Assembly (NCBI GenBank): GCA_964035795.1
Contig: OZ038321.1
Coordinates: 27,815,387-27,879,386, forward strand
Direction of reading: 5' to 3'
Length of the DNA stretch: 64,000 nucleotides
Source: Pterobdella sp. o SKG-2022
Lineage: Eukaryota > Annelida > Clitellata > Hirudinida > Piscicolidae
Shown here: piece by piece, positions 9,493 to 22,288 of the stretch
How the letters are laid out: each line of letters begins with the position of its first letter
Position numbering within the stretch: position 1 is the stretch's first letter
Made by a program: the position numbers and the translations under genes
The notes under the pieces: generated by a model
The model's input: only the letters and a program-made list of their open reading frames with translations
Database searches by the model: none
Told to the model about the DNA's origin: nothing

Positions 9493-12400
9493 GAATACCC
9501 TTTAGAGGATTTTACAAAGTTTCTTGAAGATTATTCTCATTAGAATTTATTTATTATATTGATAAATGATCAACTATTCTTGATTTTATAATGGCAGATT
9601 TTTATAGTTTGGCTTAAATTGCACATTATTTAATAATTTATTTTTAAGATTTAGTTTCAATAAAATTTCTCTATTGAAATACTCCCGGTTTTATATTTTA
9701 AAACATTGTTTTTGCTTTGAAACATAATGCATATAATATACAAACATAAGATACACGAACAGAAAAAATAAGTGAAATATTTACTGGTCTGAGGGTTTAA
9801 TTTAGAAAGCGATTGTTTCTCAAAATGTAACTCATGCTCCACTAATGTTTGCAGTGCTGTTTTAAGTGTTATGAGGGTTTTATAACTTTCTCGGTTTGAC
9901 TCATTCCAATTTAGTAAGCCATTTGTTTAGATGCTCCTTGGCACTCGCTTGCTGCATTGAAGCTTCCAAAGGCTTTTAAATATTTTGGCATCTCGAAATC
10001 ACTTAAAACTATCTCGCTGCCTTGATTTCCATGGAAATCTTTCGTTAAATTATTTAAGGTTTCATTTTTAAATCTAATTTTTTATTTTAGAATTGAAATT
10101 TCAAAAAGAATTCTTGAAAAAAATGAAAAGTTTCAATTTTTATAATAATAAAAAAAGTTGAGTTGCATGACTCAAAAAGAACCTTTTAATTAAAAATATA
10201 ATTTGAGAAGTTGAAAAATCTAATCTTTGACTCAAGCGCATTGATCTAATAATGGAAAGTGTAACCCTCATTTAAATAATTTCGCTATCAATCTAATGGT
10301 ATCTAGCGTTTCTTTGAAAATATAATATATTACACTGAAGCTTAATAAAGCTACGGCCTGTGTTTGAGGTGTGATCAGTTTAAAAGATTTTTCTCAAAAT
10401 GAAAAATCAGTTGAAAAATAGCGTCAAGAAAAGGTCTTGGAGCAATTAAAATATATATGTTTATTTATTGTTTGCTGTGAGTGGAACGAAAGCCATCAGG
10501 CGCATCGTAGTTAATTTGATAGTGTTTTCTGTTAATTATAGCTTGCATGTCCAGCTTTTGCTACGTGAGTTGACTTTTAAATTATTTTAAAATTATTGTT
10601 CATGATCAAAAATATAATTCATTGCAAAAAATTTGGTGTTGAAGGGTAATTTGAGCCAAAAATATGACTGCTTTTGTTACAACGGCATTTTTATGCGTTG
10701 ATCTCTGTGGAAAATAACAATAAAATTGAATGTTCGTCAAAAAGACAAAAGAGTTGCGTTTATAAGAGCATAAACTGTGTGTTATTAGCATTAGTAATGC
10801 CTGCAAATGAATAATCAGCCACTAGATCTGTATTGTAACGATGTACACAGAAGAATATAACATTGGAGTTTTAATCAATCTCTACAGAAAGTAAGTTTAC
10901 TATGGCCAGATCAATCATGGATTATAGCAACTTTTAAGCGTATAAGTGCCACAATATTTGAAAATTTCACTTTGCCTTTGTTTTGAAAATAAGCAAATTT
11001 GTTTTATGAGTGACTTATTTATATTACCTAGTTATTTATATTTCTAATTGTTGAGAATTTTTCGAAAATTTCAGGTCAAACTACGAAATATTTTAATACA
11101 TTTATTTGAAAGCAAAAAAGCTATATTTTTTGATAAGTTTAGCTTTATTATGAAACTTTAGCAAAAAGGATTTTTTTAATGTGAAATTTTTTCTCATGTT
11201 CAGTTTTCTATTTCTCAGCGTGGGTCCAAAATGGGTCCAAACAATTTTCAATGAGCCTCAATAAATTTTCCAAATTTGAATTTTTGTGAACGTGTTTCCA
11301 ATATTTCACTTTTTACCAACTGCTTGGGTGGTAGTTAATCAAAATGGTTGAATGGCGGTAAGAGTGTATTTTCAAAAATTTCAAACAAAATTTAAAATAA
11401 AATAAATCAAAAACATAATTATTTAAAAAATTTGAGGTTTTAAAAGTATTTGCTGATAGGTAAGAATAGGACGAGATTTTTATGTTGATAAAATAGTTCT
11501 CAATGAGTGAAAACACTTGATTGGAACCTAAAAAAAGTTAGAATTTCACTCTTTGGTTTCAAAATATATTCTTACCCTACTCTCACCTCTCGTGTATAAA
11601 ACTGATATGTTTGGAAATTATTTTTACTGTTTTTAAGATTTTTAATAAATTGAAATTTTAAATGAATAAGTTTTTAATAAAATTATATTTATGATAATAA
11701 CAGTCAAAACTTTATTTTGAAGTCATTAGTGATGAATACAAATGAAGTAATACAATTTGAAGTTTTGACGTCCATAATGTTAGTTAACTGGGCTGATCTT
11801 TTGAAAAATATGCACCTACAGGTGACATAAATTTTTTTGGATTTTACATGAAATGAAAATTAAATTTAAAGTAGGAAATAGCTTAGAACAAAAATTTCAT
11901 ATCTAAAATATATGAAAAGAAAATATAATAGCTGAAAAAATTTTAAAAATAGAAATCAAATAATATATTAAATAAAATATCATAATATATTGAAGAAATA
12001 TATTAATTTCCAAAAAGTTTTGAAAATATTAATTAAAAGAGGAAATAGTTTTCAAACTGGGAACTAAATAACAAAATGGTGTTTAAAACACAGAAGTCCA
12101 TCGTTGTGAATGATTGAAAAACTTCAAAAAATTGTAAGTCCTAACTGTCGGTGGAAGGGAATTGATGGTTGTCAATGAAGATAAAGTGTCTCCCTACAAC
12201 TGGGACATCAAGGTCGTGTTCCATCTAAAAGTACACAGTTTTATGTATAGTTTTATAATGGGGTTTTTGTAATATTTTTAGTGGGTTTTGGAGAGTTTTT
12301 CGATGATTTTTTTGGTGGTTTCTAGGCGAGAAGATGTTATGAAATTGAATGATGAATAGAAACAATGAAATATGATGAGAAGTAGCATGGTTGAATATCA

Positions 12401-13595
12401 GCAGGAGTTCCTAGCTTTTGCTCATTTGGACGAGGTTTATAATTAATATTTTGAATATTTTGTTTTTGGGATTACCACTTGAGATTCGAAAATTTTCTAT
12501 TATTTATGTGAAAATAGTATTTTAAATCCTAAAGCTAAACAACTTTGCAATTTTCGATATTCCAATGCCATTAATTTCCAAATATTTCAAAACACACTTC
12601 GTTCTTCACCACCATTCGTGCAAATATAAAGTAATTATAAACGTTACAAAAACGGGGCACGTTTTTACTAATAAATCATTTAAATAGAATAAAGTAAATT
12701 TTTCAATTAGTTCTACTTTTGATATTTTCTGCAAAATCAACACTTAGATGGGCATTTACCTTAATATTCTGAGTAAAAAATAAGTTTTAAATTAAAATTA
12801 TTGACTTTGGTATCATTCTACATTCTCAATATCTCTTTTCAGCTTGATATCTTCTTGACTACTTTTTATTTTATTTTTTCTTAAAACAATTCGAATTTCA
12901 TCTTTGAATTATATCGTTAATTTTTTAAATAATTATTAAATTTTTTGATTACTATTTTAATACTCTTTCAGATATTCATTAACTCGAAGTGAATGCGATC
13001 TTACTTTTATATCTCCAGAAATCTTACTTTTTATCCTTCAAAACTCATTTTCACACCACGTCCATGATGTGTTTGACATCAGCTACTCACTTTGAGTCTT
13101 AATCAACTTGCACAGTTTTTGATACGGCTCTGTGTCCTATATCGAAACCAAAGATTGCATCAACCAGATACATTAAAATTGAAAACGTTTTAAAGCTTAA
13201 GAAAGTATATCTTGAAGTTATTATTTGAAGAGAATTGAAAATGTTAATGGTTTAATGAATGAACAGCATAACATAATATATTCAACTTTTTACAAGCGTT
13301 TCCTTTACTTGTATGATTTTAAATTGCGTACTTTATAGTTGGAAATGCAACAAAAAGCTTCGACAAAGTGCAATAGAAAAGCCTGAGTACTAACTAGTTA
13401 GTTGTTATTATAACAAGTGATTTAGGCATTTTTCACGGGGTAATGCTTTGTGGCACCAAATTATTTCCTTTTCGGATGATATAATGGTTCGGTCATTTAT
13501 CTATCACATATTAATTATTACTGGGATTATTGTATCCTCGAACAATGTTTTATATATATTATCCACATTATTCAGATTCAGAATCTGTTTTAAAA
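9493..13595. other. Intergenic AT-rich DNA without a recognisable gene
   Basis: Mostly A/T runs. Only short open frames occur, including a 17-codon frame with a good donor (10,841-10,890) and two opposing mini-frames at 12,141-12,270, both treated under findings. Confidence 0.6.
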
Positions 13596-13599
13596 GCTT

Positions 13600-14190
13600 T
13601 TAAACGATGTGAATAACTGTGAATGGAGAAGCCCACGGACTGAGTGGGTTTTTCAGAAATTTATTGAAATTTTTAAGTGATCTAAAAAGTTTGAGTGGAA
13701 AGAGCTTTTTTAAACGTGGAGCTTCATGATGAAAAAACAACTTGGAAACAAGTTTGAAGACTGGATGATGTAGCTGGTAACCAGAGTGTGAAGATCTAAG
13801 CGGTTGATAAATATGTCTGATAGAAAGGAGATTACATAAATATGCAGGTAAACTAAGCTTGAGAATGTGAGCAATGAGCCAAAAAAACTTGAAGTTACAT
13901 CTTGAACAATTTGTGACCAATGCTGACGAGCAAGGCAGTCAAAAATTAACTAAAGTAATTAGCTTGAAAGATTTTTTAAGACGCATGGTTTTGCAGGAGT
14001 TGAAGTTTGCGCGATGATATTTCAGCATACGCAGAAGAGAGAGTTACAGTAGCCCAACTTGGGAAGAACTAGTGAGATAGTGAAATTGCTAGCAGTTGCA
14101 AAAGGGAGGAATTTGCGTACTTGTTTTATGACCTGTATATGGAAGTTGGGTGATTGCATTATTTGGGAGGTGAAGTGATATTGATGTATA
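13600..14190 (-). mobile_element. Decayed non-LTR retrotransposon: C-terminal part of reverse transcriptase
   Basis: Read on the minus strand, about 14,137 down to 14,024 gives VRKFLPFATASNFTISLVLP and then GYCNSLFCVC, the decayed form of the (R)LDYCNSLL motif typical of LINE reverse transcriptases of the CR1/L2/Rex1/Jockey kind. After frame breaks, 13,920 down to 13,600 continues with LSLPAYLCNLL, QPLRSSHSG, EAPRLKKLFPLKL and NKFLKN, in the order expected of the family's 3' end (P-YL--L, LRSS, AP-LWN-LP--LR, FK--LK). Stops and frameshifts show a dead copy. The upstream parts of the element were not found. The clade cannot be fixed by eye. Confidence 0.65.
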
Positions 14191-14199
14191 CATTGCAAG

Positions 14200-15480
14200 A
14201 ATTGTTAACTTTTGTGAAATATAATTGCTTAAAGAATTGTTCGAAAAGTACCCATAAAAGCTCCAACTTAACTTACTTTTTTTTTTCTTTTGAAGCTTTT
14301 AACTTCCCACACTCCTCCCAAAACTTGACAACTTTACAAGGAATATTAGCCCAGACTCATTGCATATCTACAGCAAAGCATTAATTTCCGTGATTATTCA
14401 CAAGAATGACAGAACTGATCAAATATTATTCAATTTTTAAATTATTTCATGTCAAGTTTTTATATTTTCGAAACAATCGGAAACAAGAGTGGTGTGAGAG
14501 TTTTTAAGCCCCGTTCAAAACGGGTCATCGTGTAAATATTTAATAGAAGGTGCACTTGCTAATGCAAGCATTCCCCACAACTTCGAACACATTTTTGTCT
14601 AATAAATCAACTTTTTTATGTGCATTTATGATTTTCCAAGTAGTTTTGTTATAAAATAAAGTTTTTCTTCTGTTTTTATAACTTTTGAAGTTTTTCTTTT
14701 CTATATTTATACTTTCAAAAGTTGTGAGGTCAACTATACATTGTTTTTTAATTTTTGAATTCTGATAACTGAGAGTTTTTGATACTTTTAATTAAAACGA
14801 ACTTGACTGACGATAAGTTTAATTCCAAGATAAGATTGTATTGATGCCATGTATCACTTAAATTTATAAGTTAAAACAATTTGTAATGATATTCAATACG
14901 TTTCATGAAAACAATAATTTTACAAATACCCAGTTGATATTGAAATCTTTTGTTATCCTATTTAATGTATTTTGTGGATAATTAGCTTCCAAAATTTAAT
15001 ATAACATATATTATATTAGTGAAGCTAAGCTCCATAGAATAATTTTTTTATTTCCATGGTATTTAACCATTTATAATATTGTGTTAATTTTTAAAAATTT
15101 TATGATTAACCCTCACAATATTTTTAAATTCTAATACCAAATAGTCATTATGAAATTTTAAATAATGCTTTGAAGTTGTCCTTACAAAATGATTGCAAAT
15201 GCTCGTGATTGGTTTCCAAAATTTTGTTTTTTTAAAAGTTTGTGTTAACAAATCTTGAAAAACTTGATTGAGTTTTTATGAATATTTACAGTAGTTCTAA
15301 AATATCTTTTCAAGCTCACTTGAAGAAATGATAAAGAATTTCAACTCAAAATACTCTTTCTATGTTATTAATAAAAAGCTGATTTGACTTATTGACAATG
15401 AGTTGAAAAAAAAATGAATTGGCAGAAAATAATTTGAAAGATCTTAAAATAGCCTCATTCTAAAGTCTTTTTTTACGGCA
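14200..15480. other. AT-rich DNA, nothing recognised
   Basis: No gene, RNA or repeat recognised. A small hairpin (cccgtt/aacggg) occurs near 14,513. Confidence 0.5.
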
Positions 15481-15487
15481 GCATGTT

Positions 15488-15542
15488 TATACTCGTTTTT
15501 TATCATTTTTATTATTATTATTGTTTTTATTGTTAATGTTAC

Positions 15543-15579
<37 letters not shown>

Positions 15580-16185
15580 TTAATCGTGCTTATTTTGTTT
15601 ATTATTATTTATTGTGATTCAAGTTGCAGTTATTATTATTGTGATTTTTATTGTTATCATCGATACCATTCATTGTGTTTGTTGTTTTGTATATACCATA
15701 ATTATTAGTATTGCTATTATTTTCTTTTTCTATGATTATTTTGATTATTGCATCGTTAAAAAATTATTATTTTTAATTATTTTCTTTATTTTGTTTGTTG
15801 TCACCAATTTGATTTTAATTCTTTTTTTCAGTTTTGTTTTTTTTGCGCCCAATTTTTTCTTATTCTGCTTATTATTGCCACCATGTGATTATTCTTCTGT
15901 TTGTTAACATTTATACAGTGGTTATTTTTATTTTCAACCCTATTTATTGTTGTTGTTATAAAAACTTTCTTTCTTATTGCTTTTATTAGAATTATCGTTT
16001 TTGTTTTCATTATTTTTACGATTATTGTTTTCCTTAAAATCATTATTAATAATTTTTATTTTTCTTTCTTTATTATTTTTTAAAAATATTGTTATTAATG
16101 TGTTTACCATTAAATATATTATTATTGGAAATATTACTACATTAATATCACTGATATTATTATTTATCATTAAAAAATGCTTCAT
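15488..16185. repeat. T-rich trinucleotide-derived low-complexity block with a (TTA)n core
   Basis: A pure (TTA)n run at about 15,545-15,580, flanked on both sides by imperfect TTA/TTG/TTC/ATT steps for about 700 bp. Long open frames on both strands here are products of the repeat. Confidence 0.85.
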
Positions 16186-17920
16186 GAATAGATCAAAGGA
16201 GTGAATGATACAACATATAATTTTGAATTGTTCAAAAGCATACATATATACCCTGTAAATCGAAGGAATTTAGCTCTATTGTTTCACTCATTCTTCGTTC
16301 GTCAATATATTTCAGAAACGTTGAAAACAATCACAAGAAAGAATAAAAAAAAATAAAAAAGTAAAAAGTTGAATTTATTTATTAATTGTAGGAAAAAGAG
16401 CAAAAATGAAAAAATCTGTAGAGATTACAATTGAAGCCGGTGTATAGCAAGGGCGACTATAGCATTGAAATTATATAAGTGGTGATATATATTTGAGCTT
16501 CAATTGTCCTGTCTTATGTGCATCACATTTGTTCGGGTATTTTGACCAATTTAAAAAATAATTAACATTTAGTAAGTTAATAATCATCACTGAAACTTTG
16601 GGACGTGTAGTTTCCGATGGGATTTTGACCAGTGGATAAAAACTGCTTTGAGCTTGATTCACTATAAAAAAGTCAGTGAGTTTTGTGTTTAGTTTTAAAA
16701 ATTGAAGATTACGTATTGTTTTGTGTCAAACAAATGAAGAAATTCTGTTTGGATGACACGATGATGAAGATGTTATGATGAAGTTTGTGATTGGACCGTA
16801 ATTAGAGGATTTGATACATACCTACTTCAATTATGTGCCGTCCATTCTATAATCCTTCTATTACTAAGTTGAAAAATTCATATTCTCATAATTGTTATTA
16901 TTCCAGCTTATTCCAGTAATTGTTTTTTGTTTACTTGGTGTTTCATACCGGGAACGACACCAGATTGGGGTATATATAATATACTATTAGTATTGAAGGC
17001 TCACATTTTTTAATTGAATTAATTATATTTTCATTAATATTTTTGTGCAAAAAGATTTTTGGAAACTCGTTTTAAAGTTGGCACATGAATCGGAAATAAG
17101 GAAAGGTATGCAATATTAAAGTAAAATAAATGGCGACTTGGATGGATTGTACATTTTTGCTGAAAACTGAAATTTCATCAAAATATTCAAATGAAAATTT
17201 TGAAGAATTTCAATATTTTTTGAACTAAGAAAGTAATATTTTGGACAAATGAGTATTAAAATCTTTGAAAACCGTTTGTTAGGTGAGATTTGACATTTAA
17301 TTTTTGAGGTTATAAAACTATAACGGCATTTAAAGAATCGAAAATTTTTTTGTGTGAAAGCTTCTTAATTATCTTCAACAAAAAACAGAAAATGTTTTAT
17401 AGGAAAGTATAAAAAAAGTTTATAAAAATGGGTTTGTAACTTTTGTTAAAATTTGGAAAATTTTAAATTTTCCCAAAAATATCATTTCAAAGTAAACAAT
17501 AGCTAGAGATAGCAACTCTCTATCTAAACGTTTGAAGGTGATTACTCAGAATTTCATGTTTAATTCCGAAAACTTTTAATACTCAGAATATTAACTTAAC
17601 TGCAATTTTGTTAATTTACATATAAATACATTTACTTTGAATTTAAACTTTTTGAATATAATAATAACGTTTACAAAAAAATTACAGAAACAAACATAAA
17701 ACACTAGATGTTAACCACAATTTGAAAGATTATCAAAATATTTTCTATGTTTTTATATAATTTATCCTAAACTACAGTTTGACTGAAATAAATACAAACG
17801 AAAAAACATTTCTAAAAAATAATATAAAAATCAGTTAATAATTGAAAAAGTCATAAATATAAAACATAACATGAGTATTTGAAATTAAAAACAAGCTGCA
17901 GGTAGGAAATTATTTTTAAA
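16186..17920. other. AT-rich DNA, nothing recognised
   Basis: No feature could be supported beyond chance open frames. Confidence 0.5.
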
Positions 17921-17924
17921 TGGT

Positions 17925-18480
17925 TAAAACACAACTCACCACACATAAGCCTCAACAGCAACTCAAACCATGAAGTCACCAGGTCAAATAACCCTCCAAA
18001 TCTATTTAGTTTTCCACTTAACTCTCAAACTAAACAATACTTATAAGCGTTTGTTACTCTCTCAAGTCTACCTCCTATTTCTCTAAATTCAGCATTTTTC
18101 AATTTCTAATGAATCTTTTACACAACTTTTCACAAAACCCAATAACTAAACTCTCTTTAACCTTACTATCTATTAATCCTCACTTGCCTTTTTTACTGAA
18201 CTCCACATGCCATCTATTAACCTTTATCACCTTTCCATCTACTTACCTCTTCCAACCCTATATACCTCACAACATCACCATCTGATATCCTTCACAACTT
18301 TCCAACCACTTCACAACTTCACAACCCTCGAACCCAACTAGACCTCATAAACACACCACCAACAGTTACCACATGACGACTCGTTTAGTGCCCTACCAAA
18401 CAAACATGGATTCAATCGTTTGGTATGCTATCACCTCACCCTTCCCAAATAACTGTGCCCCAAACTCCAACAGTTATTCG
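17925..18480. other. G-depleted, C-rich strand-asymmetric tract
   Basis: In 18,001-18,360 I count 13 G in 360 bases on the plus strand, with C far more frequent. The flanks do not show this skew. No repeat unit longer than short C/T/A words is evident, apart from variants of cacaact(t/c). Its function is unknown. Confidence 0.8.
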
Positions 18481-18483
18481 GTG
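18373..18483 (+). CDS. Unassigned candidate first coding exon (37 codons)
   Basis: ATG at 18,373 opens 37 codons (MTTRLVPYQTNMDSIVWYAI and onward) that stop being coding-like exactly at a good donor, gtgagc at 18,484. The segment sits at the downstream edge of the G-depleted tract. I do not recognise the peptide and found no partner exon. It may be chance. Confidence 0.2.
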
Positions 18484-18599
18484 GTGAGCAATAAAAATTA
18501 TTTGGAAAATTTTTTTAGTTATTTTTTTTATATTATAACTTTTTGTAATTTTTGTGTATTTTCATTTTTTTTATGCATTTTGCAGTATTTTTCTTAATT

Positions 18600-20325
18600 C
18601 TCATTTTTTTCATTAGGAACTGGGTAAATGGCTGTGTTTTGGTCTCTTTTTTGTGTTTTTATAAATAATACTTGAAGGGTTCTAGTTCACATGCATGCCG
18701 TATTATTTTTGAAAAAACACTAGTGTGGAATCAAAACAAACTGTGAGACCAATGTACCGCACCAAAGTAGTAAATTAACGCTTTTTTGTGGATCTAATCA
18801 GAAGAGGACTTTTCCATTACGTGCATATTAATTTGAGCATGAATGTGAAGCACGTGCTCGATTTTTTAAAATGTTCCCTATGAGCAATTTTCATCAGCTT
18901 AGACAACTCTTTGCATGTTCATAATTTTGAAATATATTTTTCGAAACCTTGAAGTTTTTTGACTTCGTTTTTTTTAGTTTTATGATATTGAACTTTTTCA
19001 AACATGGGCTTAAATGAAATATAAGCTTATGCCATCATATTTAAAAATTGCTTTGAAAGAAGTGTATAATTTTAGTTTTGAACTCTGGCTTTTTATGATT
19101 ATTCTCGCAAGACACAGTACAGATTTTCAAAGTTTAAGGTGGGAAGGCTCTGACGCTGTTAAATGATGAAAAATTGTATCGATTGAGTTTTGTTTACAAA
19201 TTACTAAAAACATAAATAATATTTTTCCATAAAATAAAAAACATCTAAAACTTAATCTAAATGAAACATGTTGATACACAAACAGCGACTCATAACAGCT
19301 CAGTGTATCATATTTAATAAAAAAAATAATTTGGATTTTTATCGTTTTTAATAGGTCAGAATTTACGTTTGAGAGTTTTCTTTACATAACTGATGTTCTC
19401 AGTTTTATATTTAAGAAGTTCATGGAACCCAGTTTTCAATTCCCACCTAGGTTGTGACGATTTTAAAACCAATTTTCATGTATTATACATAAAAAAGTTT
19501 TAAAATCTTAGAAAAACATAATTAAAAAACATAATTCCAAATACCACTTTCAAATAAATTTTGAATCTTAAAAACTTTAACTTCACTTCCACAAACTTTA
19601 ACCAGTACACCATTTAAAAATTTCTATCTCAAACAACTATAACATTATAACAGCAACATTCATCCTCGCTGTAACTTTTTGATACTTCAATAATGACAAA
19701 TAATGTAATAAATAGTGACGGTTATGATGAAGCTTGTGGTTTTCAATTCAAAAAGAAAAGGTTTTTCAATAAATTTAATTCTACATGGAAATCTAAACTA
19801 AGTGTATAAAAAGTTAGCATATAATTTCATTGCATTGGAAATAAAACTGTATCAAAAACCCGATTTCTTCAAAGACTAAATCACTAAACTATACGTATTT
19901 CCAAAGATTTTTCATTCAAATTATTGAAGTAGGCCGAACCCTAACTCCCACCTAGACTAGTCGACACCAGACAAAATTTACGCGATCTGCTTTTTTAATA
20001 CATGTTTTGTTTTTTGAAAAAATGTTTGAATCAGTTTTTAACATCAACTATTTTGGTTTTGGTCAACATTTTATTTTCTAACAGCAGCATGGGTTTAAAG
20101 CTCCGAATATTTTTTTGCCAAAAGTAGTAAGTTATCTACCCTGACTATATTTTAATGAAGGTGAGAGCAAATAAAACTTGAAGAAATTATTTTGAGTTCT
20201 TTGATGAATTTTTCTTCAAAACTTTTTTATTGAAATTTATATCTTGAAAACTATAGGTGTATTTTTACAATAATTTTTTTGGACCTACTTTAGAACTTCG
20301 ATTAAGTTATATTATATCATCTCGA
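18600..20325. other. AT-rich DNA, nothing recognised
   Basis: No gene or RNA recognised. Confidence 0.5.
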
Positions 20326-20330
20326 AACAT

Positions 20331-20444
20331 TAAATAAATAAACAAATAAATAAATAATAAATGAATAAACAAATAAATAAATAATAAATAAATAAAAAAA
20401 TAAATAAATAATAAATAAATAAATAAATAAATAAATAAATGAAT
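20331..20444. repeat. (AAAT)n-type tetranucleotide repeat
   Basis: About 114 bp of AAATA/AATAA steps with GAAT and CAAA interruptions. Confidence 0.92.
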
Positions 20445-22075
20445 CTCAAGTGATCAAGCTAAAATACATTTAACTCAAAAAAGACCCGAGGAAACAAATA
20501 TCTGCAACTCCAGTACTTGAATGTCTTATAAGCTTTTATTTAATATAATACTTTCCTTTCTTGAGAAGCAAAATTTTATATAAATAGAATCTCTTTCAAT
20601 AGCAAAATAAAACGAAGCCAAGACTTAATAAAGTGCGTCAAATTGCGATTCGAAGCCGTAAATGTTAGTGAGAAGCTTGAGTGAGAATTTGAAAAATTCA
20701 ATAAAAGTTTGTAGAGCAAAATCAATGCTTTTATTATTCTCAATTAACAATCTTATTTGGCTTTCTTCAAAGCGAATACAACATTAAAGCGTCGATGAAA
20801 GATGTTGAGAAAGATGGAAGCAATAATAGAAGAATATAAAGTATTATTAAGCCATGAAATTTTGCAAATTCATATTGGGTATAAGATTTCGCTATGGGAA
20901 TTTATGAATGAATATCAAGAGTCCTGCCTTTTATCGAATGGCAGGACCCCCATTGATTTGAAATATTTTCAAAGCATGAAGTTGAACGCACAAAGAACGG
21001 TTGTATTGCAGGCAGTTTTTAATTACGACTCTGCAAAGATTTACATATACACAAAAATGTTTATTCGTTATTGAAAGATAATCAATACAACAGATTGTAA
21101 AATACTTCACAGAATAAAACCGCAGCCGTTTTTATTGGTTACATGTGATTGAGGTATATCAAAATTATGCTGCAGTAATTTGAACTATGCTTAAAAATTT
21201 ATTCTCGTGACAGATATTAAATAAAATTTTTCTAAATCGATTTCAAACCTGAATTAGTTGAAAAACAATTGGGCTGTTATAAAAATCGGCAAAAGATCAT
21301 GAAACTCTTGGCTTTCAAATAAACTTCATGTAGAATTAATTAAAAATTATTTTGATTGCTGTATCATTTCACCCTAGTTTTCAATTTCTTTAGAATGTCT
21401 TGGTCATGTCGTTTATCGGTTTCAACTCCAAAGGTCTTGGAAGTTTGATATAAAAATAAAAATTATTTAAAAAATTATCGCACAAAAAAGCCAACTATTT
21501 CCATCAATTTAAACGAATATAGTTTATAAAACCTTTAGCGTTAACGCCACCTACAATCATAAACGCTCTTATAGTATATTGAGATTTTTCGACTCGACAC
21601 CAATATAAGCACTTTTGTTATTGTACCAATGCTATGCAGAAAAATTAATGGCTGATCACAACAAAGCTAAAAGTTGAATTATTAATTTTTTTTTCATAGC
21701 ATTAATTAAAAGTTTAATTTTTAGATGACAGATGTTTTTTATTTGGTTTCCAGAGTTGACATTCTTTTGAGAGGAATGTTCAAGCATGATATAAAAAGGT
21801 GAAAATTACTTCGGAAAATAGCCAAATAGTTTTTAAGTAATCTAAAAGTGAATGAACTACCATTTCTGCTTATAACCTTGCTCTCATTTCAAGACATTAT
21901 AAATGATAATAATAGATTTAAGCGTTTATTGTGATATGTTTTCCTATCTAAATAATATTAACATAAAATTAATAATATTAACCATTCCATCTCGAAAATC
22001 CTACCACATAATCAAATCGAATCAGCAATATACATTCCTATTATGAGTTACTATAAGAGAAATTAATAGACATTT

Positions 22076-22288
22076 TTATAATAAACAAGGAGTAATGATC
22101 TTTTGCTCAAAACATATGGGAGCCAGCTGGAAGTCTAGCATTATACCATCCATGTCAATCAATCGGCCTGCTCCTACTTTGTATTGAATGCGTTTATGAA
22201 TTGTAACTACTACTTGGTGATGTGAGGTAGAATTATGAGAGCAACTTGATTGTGAGTTTAAATGTTTTAGAGTGCTTCTGTTGTGAGG
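22076..22288 (-). CDS. Unassigned candidate terminal exon, minus strand (70 residues)
   Basis: On the minus strand a pyrimidine-rich acceptor (ttttttccaatttcag) leads at 22,288 into 70 open codons ending TAA at 22,078-22,076. The residues include QVVVTIHKRIQYKVGAGRL and IDMDGIMLDFQLAPICFEQ, and base composition is less AT-rich than the flanks. A minus-strand AATAAA lies about 150 nt further on (plus-strand TTTATT near 21,925). I do not recognise the protein and found no partner exon. An open stretch of this length is also possible by chance. Confidence 0.25.
   Translation of the reverse strand, partial: PHNRSTLKHLNSQSSCSHNSTSHHQVVVTIHKRIQYKVGAGRLIDMDGIMLDFQLAPICFEQKIITPCLL

Noticed and set aside
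10832..10865. Resemblance of aacgatgtacacagaagaata to part of U6 snRNA
   Set aside because: Only a short gapped match; the U6 5' hairpin and the rest of the conserved core are absent.
11705..11820. Open stretch containing VNWADLL with acceptor and donor, considered as the missing RRM1 end
   Set aside because: Only VNWA matches; the upstream residues do not resemble an RRM, and a 38-codon open stretch is common by chance here.
15614..16245. Several 60-101 codon frames on both strands rich in Ile, Phe, Leu, Asn or Lys
   Set aside because: Products of the T-rich trinucleotide-like low-complexity block.
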